DNA from: Schistocerca nitens
Lineage: Eukaryota > Arthropoda > Insecta > Orthoptera > Acrididae
DNA: 64,000 nucleotides
Assembly: GCF_023898315.1 (NCBI RefSeq)
Contig: NC_064618.1
Coordinates: forward strand, 186,735,548-186,799,547
Reading direction: 5' to 3'
Below, one piece after another: positions 58,207 to 64,000 of the stretch (its first letter is position 1; the number at the start of each line of letters is the position of its first letter). Under the pieces are notes generated by a model, which was not told where the DNA came from, made no database searches, and was given only the letters and a program-made list of their open reading frames with translations. The position numbers and the translations under genes were made by a program.

Positions 58207-58460
58207 AGCACCTCCAGCTGCTGCGGCGACGCTGCCCTCAGCGCGCATGCGCTTCCCGCCTCTGACGTCACGGTCGCCACGGAAGTCGCCGCCGGTGGAG
58301 GCGCGTGCGCGATCTGTGCGTACACGACGGGCTCGTGGCGGTAGTAGCGGCGCATCGGCGGGCAAGCCTGAAGCGGCGGAAGGCGCAGCTCGGCGTACGT
58401 CACTTCCGGCCGGACGCCCGCCTGCTGCAGGCGCGTCGCCGGCGGCCTCCGCAGCGTCGC
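58104..58460 (-). CDS. Terminal exon of a host membrane-protein-like gene (cytoplasmic tail)
   Basis: The minus-strand frame ends at TAG (58104-58106) after ESREVVTVRTPLMVGQQESCV. It contains two tyrosine motifs, VTYAEL and EPVVYAQI, of the I/V-x-Y-x-x-L/I type found in signalling tails of immunoglobulin-superfamily adhesion receptors. A polyglutamine run follows (QQQQQQQQQQ, about 58176-58208, mainly CAG). Composition is strongly GC-rich, unlike the neighbours. The exon 5' end is uncertain: an AG after 'gtctttgga' gives 58460 and another AG gives about 58424. A sidestep/nephrin-like receptor is a guess from the YAEL...EP.VYA pattern. No upstream exon is visible. Confidence 0.5.
58176..58208 (-). 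repeat. CAG trinucleotide repeat (polyglutamine)
   Basis: CTG/TTG units on the plus strand encode about ten glutamines on the minus strand inside the host exon. A likely source of length polymorphism. Confidence 0.9.
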
Positions 58461-58663
58461 CTGTCCAAAGACGGCGTCCACTTTATATTACATGCTCTTC
58501 ATAGAACAGAAATCGTCACATACAGGGGAAGTTTGGACACATTTTAGTACAAACAATATTTTTTAAAATTAGGAATAATGTGTTAGTGAAAACGGTGTTC
58601 TTCTCATGTATTTTTCTTTAAGGATTATAAAAATGACTTTTTTTCTAATAATATGAATATTTA

Positions 58664-59574
58664 GACGGGGTGTTACAAAAAGATACGGCCAAACTTTCAG
58701 GAAACATTCCTCACACACAAATAAAGAAAAGATGTTATGTGGCCATGTGTCCGGAAACGATTAATTTCCACGTTAGAGCGCATTTTAATTTCGTCAGTAT
58801 GTATTGTACTTCCTCGATTCACCGCCAGTTGGCCCAATTGAAGGAAGGTAATGTTGACTTCGGTACTTGAGTTGAGATGCGACTCATTGCTCTACAGTAC
58901 TAGCATCAAGCACATCAGTACGTAGCATCAACAGGTTAGTGTTCATCACGAACGTGGTTTTGCAGTCAGTGCAATGTTACAAATGCGGAGTTGGCAGATG
59001 CCCATTTTATGTATGGATCAGCACGGGGCAATAGCCGTGGCGCGGTACGTTTGTATCGAGACAGATTTCCAGCACGAAGGTGTCCCGACAGGAAGACGTT
59101 CGAAGCAATTGATCGGCGTCTTAGGGAGCACGGAACATTCCAGCCTATGACTCGCGACTGGGGAAGACCTAGAACGACGAGGACACCTGCAATGCACGAG
59201 GCAATTCTTCGTGCAGTTGACGATAAGTCTAATGTCAGCGTCAGTGAAGTTGCTGCTGTACAAGGTAACGTTGACCACGTCACTGTATGGAGAGTGCTAC
59301 GGGAGAACCAGTTGCGACGGAGGGTGGATGCATGTATCCTCGCTAACGGAGGACATTTTGAACATTTTCTGTAACAAAGTGTTTGAAGTCACGCTGGTAC
59401 TTTCTGTTGCTGTGTGTTTCTATTCCATGATTAAAGTGAATGAAGAGAAGTAATAAAATGACTCTAACGTGGAAAGTAAGCGTTTCCGGACACATGTCCA
59501 CATAACACATTTTCTTTCTTTGTGTGTGAGGAATGTTTCCTGAAAGTTTTGCCGTACCTTTTTGTAACACCCTG
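58664..59574 (+). mobile_element. DD41D mariner-like deletion derivative
   Basis: The termini match those of the element at 30792-32358 (left 'ggggtgttacaaaaagatac'; right, in reverse complement, 'cagggtgttacaaaaaggta'). The 5' non-coding region and the N-terminal coding region are also shared. The catalytic core, about 650 bp, has been removed, leaving a non-autonomous element of 911 bp with both ends, which could be mobilised in trans. Confidence 0.92.
58974..59374 (+). pseudogene. DD41D transposase, core deleted
   Basis: The HTH region (MADAHFMYGSARGNSRGAVR, RLREHGTFQPM, GRPRTTRTPAMHEA, VDHVTVWRVLRENQL) is fused directly to the extreme C-terminus RRRVDACILANGGHFEHFL. All three catalytic D blocks are lost. 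Compared with the copy at 31-32 kb, one T is missing just after the ATG at 58974 (ATGTTACAA versus ATGTTTACA), so the start codon is out of frame with the rest. Confidence 0.9.
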
Positions 59575-59584
59575 TATATGTGTT

Positions 59585-59642
<58 letters not shown>
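59585..59642. repeat. (GA)n microsatellite
   Basis: An imperfect GA tract of about 58 bp immediately right of the DD41D derivative. Confidence 0.95.
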
Positions 59643-60369
59643 TTGATTTTTGATTGAGATTTTTACATTAAGTCGCAACTGATAACTGAATTGTGGTTCC
59701 TGTCTTCTTGAATGATCAGCTTCTGCACCAGTTGTTGACGTATTGCAATTTGGAGGAAGTTATTGTACTTCAAGGTTTAAATTACGACTCTGTTAGTTAC
59801 TTGGCCGTATTGCAGATAGCTTTGAGCCCACGTTTTCGTAGCTTTTCATACCTAAGGGACCACTGTTGTAAGTAAATAAGATCAAACAACAATCTGCTTT
59901 TCGTGAGGAAAGGAGATTGTTTAACACACAGACTTCTTTTAAACTAACGTTCTGCTACATCAAAATTGGTCAGTGGAGTTCAGCTCCATACTATTGTACA
60001 AGAACATAATCCAATTACTGTAAGTAAGAATTTATGAGAGGTTGTTACTAATTGAATGAAAACTGTAGAGAAAGCATTTCTTTTCCTGTATTTTAGTGAA
60101 CTTTGTACACTTGCAATTTTATCAATTGATAGACGGCAACGACAATAAAGTTCACCTCCTTTTCCAAAAACAATATATTTCCATTCTTCACTTCCAGAAA
60201 ATTTGTATACAGAAATGTTTGGCAACTCTTACCTATACTTTACTTGGTTTTATCACTAAAATATCAAGTTCCATTAAATGTAACAATACGCTCTGAGCGA
60301 CGGCCTAGCAACACGTCCACTTTCCACAAGATCCAGATTAACAGTTCTCCTTTTTTTTAATAAATCAAT

Positions 60370-60405
<36 letters not shown>

Positions 60406-60686
60406 GTCCATACTCAAAGATTCACAACTACTATCGTTGCGAGGATTCCGCGCTAAAGAGCTTTTGCTGTCCAGTTGGCGCTTCGCTTCACTTCATGTAC
60501 TTTTTGAATCAAATTTACGTTTACGGTATTGACACACATTACTGAGCTTCTCAGAATAAAATCAGACACAAATTAGTTAAAAAAACGGGCACTGAGGCTC
60601 ACATAACATTACAGGATCCTTAACTGTTATTTATAGCACACAGCCGAACAGTTCCAGTCATTCCACCGGGAAGGAGGTACACGCTC
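59643..60686. other. No gene; poly-T at about 60371-60402
   Basis: AT-rich spacer with a T homopolymer of about 30. It may be a reversed poly-A tail of a retro-inserted sequence, but no body was recognised. Confidence 0.45.
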
Positions 60687-60689
60687 GTG

Positions 60690-61760
60690 TTGTCTGTAGT
60701 TCATCGATGCCTAGACAGTCAATACCACGTTGTTACTCTGTGGCAGGAAGGGCCCTCAACAAGGGCAGTGTCCAGGAGTCTTGGAGTGAACCACAGCGAT
60801 GTTGTACGGACATGGAGGAAATACAGAGAGACAGGAACTGTCGATGACATGCCTCGCTCAGGCCGCCAACGGCAGTTACTGCAGTGGATGACAGCTACCT
60901 ACGGATTATGGCTCGGAGGACCCTGACAGCAACGTCACTATGTTGAATAATGCTTTTCGTGCAGCCACAGAACGTCGTGTTACGACTCAAATTGTGCGCA
61001 ATAGGCTGCATGATGTGCAACTTCACTATCGACATACATGGCAGGGTCCATCTTTGGAACCACGAGACCATGCAGCGCGGTACAGATCGGCCCAACAACA
61101 TGCCGAATGGACCGCTAAGGATTGGCATCACGTTTTCTTCACCGATGAGTGTCGCATATGCGATCAACCATACAATCGTCGGAGACCTGTTTGGAGACAA
61201 TTCGGTCAGGCTGAGCGCCTTAGACACACTGTCCAGTGAGTGCAACAAGGTGAAGATTTCTTCTGTTTTGGGGTGGCATTATGTGGGGCCGACGTACGCC
61301 GCTGGTGGTCATGGAAGGCGCCGTAACGGCTGTACGATACGTGAATGCCATCCTCCGACTGATGGTGCACCCACTTCGGCAGCATATTGGCGAGGTATTC
61401 GTCTTTATGGACGACAATTCGCGCCCCCATCGTCCACAACTTGTGAATGACTTCCTTCAGGGTAAAGACATCGCTCGACTAGGGTAGCCAGCATGTTCTC
61501 CAGACTTGAACCCTACGAAAATGCCTGTGATAGACTGAAAAGAGCTGTTTATCGACGACATGACACAACCAGCCATTCTGAGGGATTGACGCCGAATCTC
61601 TCTTGAGGAGTGGGAAAATCACAAAAGTGCCTTGATGAACTTGTGGATAGCATCCCACGACGGATACAGGCATGCATCAGTGCAAGAGGACGTGCTACTG
61701 GGTATTAGTGTACCAGTGTGTACAGCAATCTGGACCACCACCTCTGAATGTTCGCTGTAT
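60690..61760 (+). pseudogene. Tc1-like transposase, frame-broken
   Basis: N-terminal HTH with VVTLWQEGPSTRAVSRSLGV, then RTWRKYRETGTVDDMPRSGR. Next come RRVTTQIVRNRLHD, HVFFTDECRI (first D), a frame change near 61240, then MWGRRTPLVVMEGAVTAVRY, VFMDDNSRPHR (second D) and PACSPDLNPTKM. In the last block the catalytic E position is followed by non-consensus residues and may be lost. Stops and at least two frameshifts make it inactive. I could not fix the inverted repeats. Confidence 0.85.
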
Positions 61761-62226
61761 GGTGGTACAACATGCAATGTGTCGTTTTCATGAGCAATAA
61801 GAAGGGTGGAAATGAAGTTTATGTTGACCTCTACTCCAGTTTTCTGTGCAGGCTCTGGGACTCTCGGAACCGAAGTGATGTAAAACTTTTTCTTACGTGT
61901 GTTTGTAAATTATTAGAATTGTGATTTTGTGTGACAGATAGCACGGTCCGTACAGGTCGTTAGTATTGCTCATCTTTTTGTGTTGTTAGCGGGCCTGGTA
62001 GGGCACATCAGGTGCCCTAGAAAAACCATCAGTATGTATGTGTGTGACATCAATGACCAATCGGAGCAAAATAGGCTAGTAAACATGGGCTCTAAAGTGG
62101 ATAGCTTCAGTGTTATGAACCATTTTCTTCCATACCGTGAAACAAATCTCTTCCATTACCAGCTATTTGCTTTCCGCATTTTCAAGAGTGATAGTATGGA
62201 CCAAAAAAGACGAAATGTCCAATATA
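61761..62226. other. No recognisable gene
   Basis: Spacer between two Tc1 elements, with 'ctctaaagtg' segments that recur after 63690. Nothing else. Confidence 0.4.
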
Positions 62227-62337
62227 CACTGCTGGCCACCGTAAATGCAACACCAAGAAAGACAAGAGGTAGCACAACAAAATTTATTTTGTAGATAACA
62301 TGTTGACCAAGTATCAAATGATTACGTTTACAGACGT

Positions 62338-62430
62338 CTGGAACAGGAAAGGGAGGTAATGACAGTGGCACGTAAGGTGCCCTCCGCCACACACCGTTGG
62401 GTGGCTTGCGGAGTATGAATGTAGACGTAG
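62338..62430 (+). mobile_element. LINE 3' terminus nested in the Tc1 element
   Basis: It starts with the last codons of the LINE ORF ('ctggaacagg'). The 3' UTR 'ctccgccacacaccgttggg' and 'ggcttgcggagtatgaatgt' follows, and it ends in 'gtagacgtagac'. Same family as 49490-50170. It must be younger than the Tc1 insertion. The target duplication is unclear. Confidence 0.85.
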
Positions 62431-62450
62431 ACATGTGGTTCCTGCCAGAA

Positions 62451-63455
62451 TCAGTAGCCAGAGTAGCCGCCATTGTTGGAGATCACCGCTGCCACACGTC
62501 TCGGCATTGAGTCAAAGAGACGTTGGATGTGTTCCTGGGGTACAGCAGCCCAAGCAGCTTCCACACGTTGCCAAAGATCATCTGGTGTGGCAGCTGGGGA
62601 TGTAATCTGGGTCACTCGTTGAGCAGCCATGGACCACATGTTTTCTATCGGCGAAAGATCCGGAGAGCGAGCCGGCCAGGGAAGCAATTCAATCTGGTTA
62701 TTGACGAAGAACCTTTGGACAATGCGTGCCACGTGTGGTCGCGCATTATCCTGTTGAAATATGCCTGTGGCCGAGCCCTGAAGGTAAGGAAGGACAACTG
62801 GCTGCAGCACCTCGGATATGTAGCGCCGGCTATTTAAAGTACTGGCAATGCGTACTAGAGGCGTGCGAGAGTAATATCCAATACCGCCCCATACCATAAT
62901 ACCCGGTGCAAGACCAGTGTGGCGGTGCATAATGCAGCTGTCCAGCATCCTCTCTCCACGGTGTCTCCACACTCGAATCCGACCATCGTGGTGCTGCAGA
63001 CAGAAGCGTGCCTCGTCAGTAAAGACAACGTCATTCCATTCTGCCGTCCACATCCGTCTGTCATCACACCATTGGCGACGGAGGCGCTTGTGGTTCTGCG
63101 TCAATGGTAGACGAAGCAATGGACGTCTTGCGGACAGACCACTCTGCTGTAAACGGCGTCAAATGGTACGCGCAGACACTGGATGATGCGTTACAGACGC
63201 AATGTGACGCGTCACTGCCATGTGCACAATTTGCCTATCAGCACGTGCAGTGGTGCACCGAGGTGAATGCGATCGACCACGTCGGTCCGTCGTACCCTCC
63301 TGCATCCAACGGTCACATACCCGCATTACAGTTGTTTGGTTTCGTCCAACACGACTAGCGATTTCTCTGTACGATAATCCACAATCTCGGTAAGCCACTA
63401 TCTTTCCTCTGTCGGATACTTGATGAAAAGATGTTCGCTGTTGTCTACGAGGCAT
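62451..63455 (-). pseudogene. Tc1-like DD34E transposase with one nonsense codon
   Basis: Start at ATG 63455 (MPRRQQRTSFHQVSDRGKIV). Two HTH units: YRDCGLSYREIASRVGRNQT and VTHHPVSARTI. Then an in-frame TGA at 63159-63161 where the family has an arginine before RRLQQSGL. The frame continues unbroken through DVVFTDEARF (first D), GRIRVWRHRGE, PGIMVWGGIGY, IFQQDNARPHVA (second D) and SPDLSPIENMW (catalytic E, 34 residues on), ending PRRVAAVISNNGGYSGY. Total 334 codons. A single CGA-to-TGA change would account for the stop. Everything else looks intact. Confidence 0.93.
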
Positions 63456-63688
63456 AACTGATCGTCTTGTGAAACAACCACAAGGTAAACACACGTGCCG
63501 AACGTACACTCGTCGAAATCGCCAAACCTTAAATGGCGCTATGAGGTGGCGCCACAGGTGCGCGTGAGGTGCGTCTGCGTTGAAATTCTAATCAGTTGCA
63601 TATCTCATCGCTGCAAACTCATGGTGTAAATTTCACTTGATTCGGATGCTTCCTTCAGGGTGTTGCATTTACGGTGGCCAGCAGTGTA

Positions 63689-64000
63689 CATGGGCTCTAA
63701 AGTGCATACCTAAAGAGCTATGAGCATTTGTTCATCTTGGCTGCTGTAAAGCACATCGTTCAACTGAGCAAGTGCTCATATCTCTTAAGGTATGCATTTT
63801 ACAGCTAATTTTACCATACGATTTTATATTGTTTTGGGTCATACTACCTTCTCCCAAAATGTTGAAAGCAAAGCACTTGCATCAGAGGAGATTTCTTTCA
63901 CACTGTCGAACAATCGGTCCTGTCATATCCCGGAATATTGACACCCTGTGCTATGGATGTGAACAGCGTCAGTTGGTTGGGTGATCACTGCAAAAGACAC
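63689..64000. other. No recognisable gene
   Basis: Right edge of the window; nothing identified. Confidence 0.4.

Larger units (their letters stand above)
62227..63686 (-). mobile_element. Tc1-like element with perfect 28 bp inverted repeats
   Basis: 62227-62254 (starting 'cactgctggccaccgtaaat') is the exact reverse complement of 63659-63686, and TA lies at 62225-62226 and 63687-63688. One transposase gene on the minus strand has a single in-frame stop. A 93 bp LINE 3' end is nested in the left non-coding part. This is a recent copy judging by the perfect repeats. Confidence 0.95.

Noticed and set aside
58054-58365. Second minus-strand frame (alanine-rich) over the host exon
   Set aside because: Alternative frame of the CAG repeat and GC-rich exon; the frame ending QQESCV has the tyrosine motifs and is preferred.
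60371-60402. Poly-T as the tail of a reversed processed pseudogene
   Set aside because: No gene-like body was found next to it and no target duplication is apparent.

Overview
This 64 kb window looks like non-coding DNA from a large, repeat-rich animal genome, most likely an insect. Composition is AT-rich. There are no operons or bacterial-type coding, and almost every recognisable coding stretch belongs to a transposable element. From memory, the SINE, LINE and Tc1/mariner sequences resemble those of grasshoppers and locusts (Schistocerca-like Orthoptera). That placement is an inference and was not searched.

Layout. 1-5 kb: a long foldback element (1225-1871) with a SINE fragment nested in one arm, then an RTE-like LINE split by a second LINE (3480-4735). 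5.9-7.8 kb: an LTR-like non-coding block with a ~220 bp tandem repeat. 8.7-9.3 kb: a Tc1 fossil. 11.5-13.6 kb: a cluster of tRNA-derived SINEs, followed by an internally deleted RTE-like LINE (13.59-16.50 kb). 19.0-21.4 kb: a decayed LINE on the minus strand. 23.4-24.2 kb: a SINE and a foldback sharing an 87 bp duplicated segment. 25.0-26.5 kb: a mariner-like element cut by a SINE. 27.9-28.5 kb: another mariner fossil. 30.8-35.2 kb: three TA-targeting transposons end to end in one TA microsatellite (a DD41D element, an open-frame Tc1 element and a large foldback derivative). 35.9-39.4 kb: Tc1, LINE and DD41D fragments. 40.5-42.1 kb: a structurally complete element with 168 bp inverted repeats and an open 361-residue transposase. 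43.9-52.1 kb: two SINEs, two foldbacks, a LINE 3' end, poly-G repeats and a CpG-rich block. 52.3-54.0 kb: a LINE, bounded by a 12 bp target duplication, inserted at the edge of a decayed parvovirus(densovirus)-like capsid gene. 58.1-58.5 kb: the only convincing host coding sequence, a GC-rich terminal exon on the minus strand. 58.7-63.7 kb: a deleted DD41D derivative, a Tc1 fossil, and a nearly intact Tc1 element with one in-frame stop and a nested LINE tail.

No set of genes here works as a pathway. The window mainly records successive insertions, several of which can be ordered from target-site duplications and nesting. The most interesting items are the densovirus-like endogenous element, a hammerhead-like core recurring in unrelated hairpin elements, the two or three transposons with open transposases, and the host exon.
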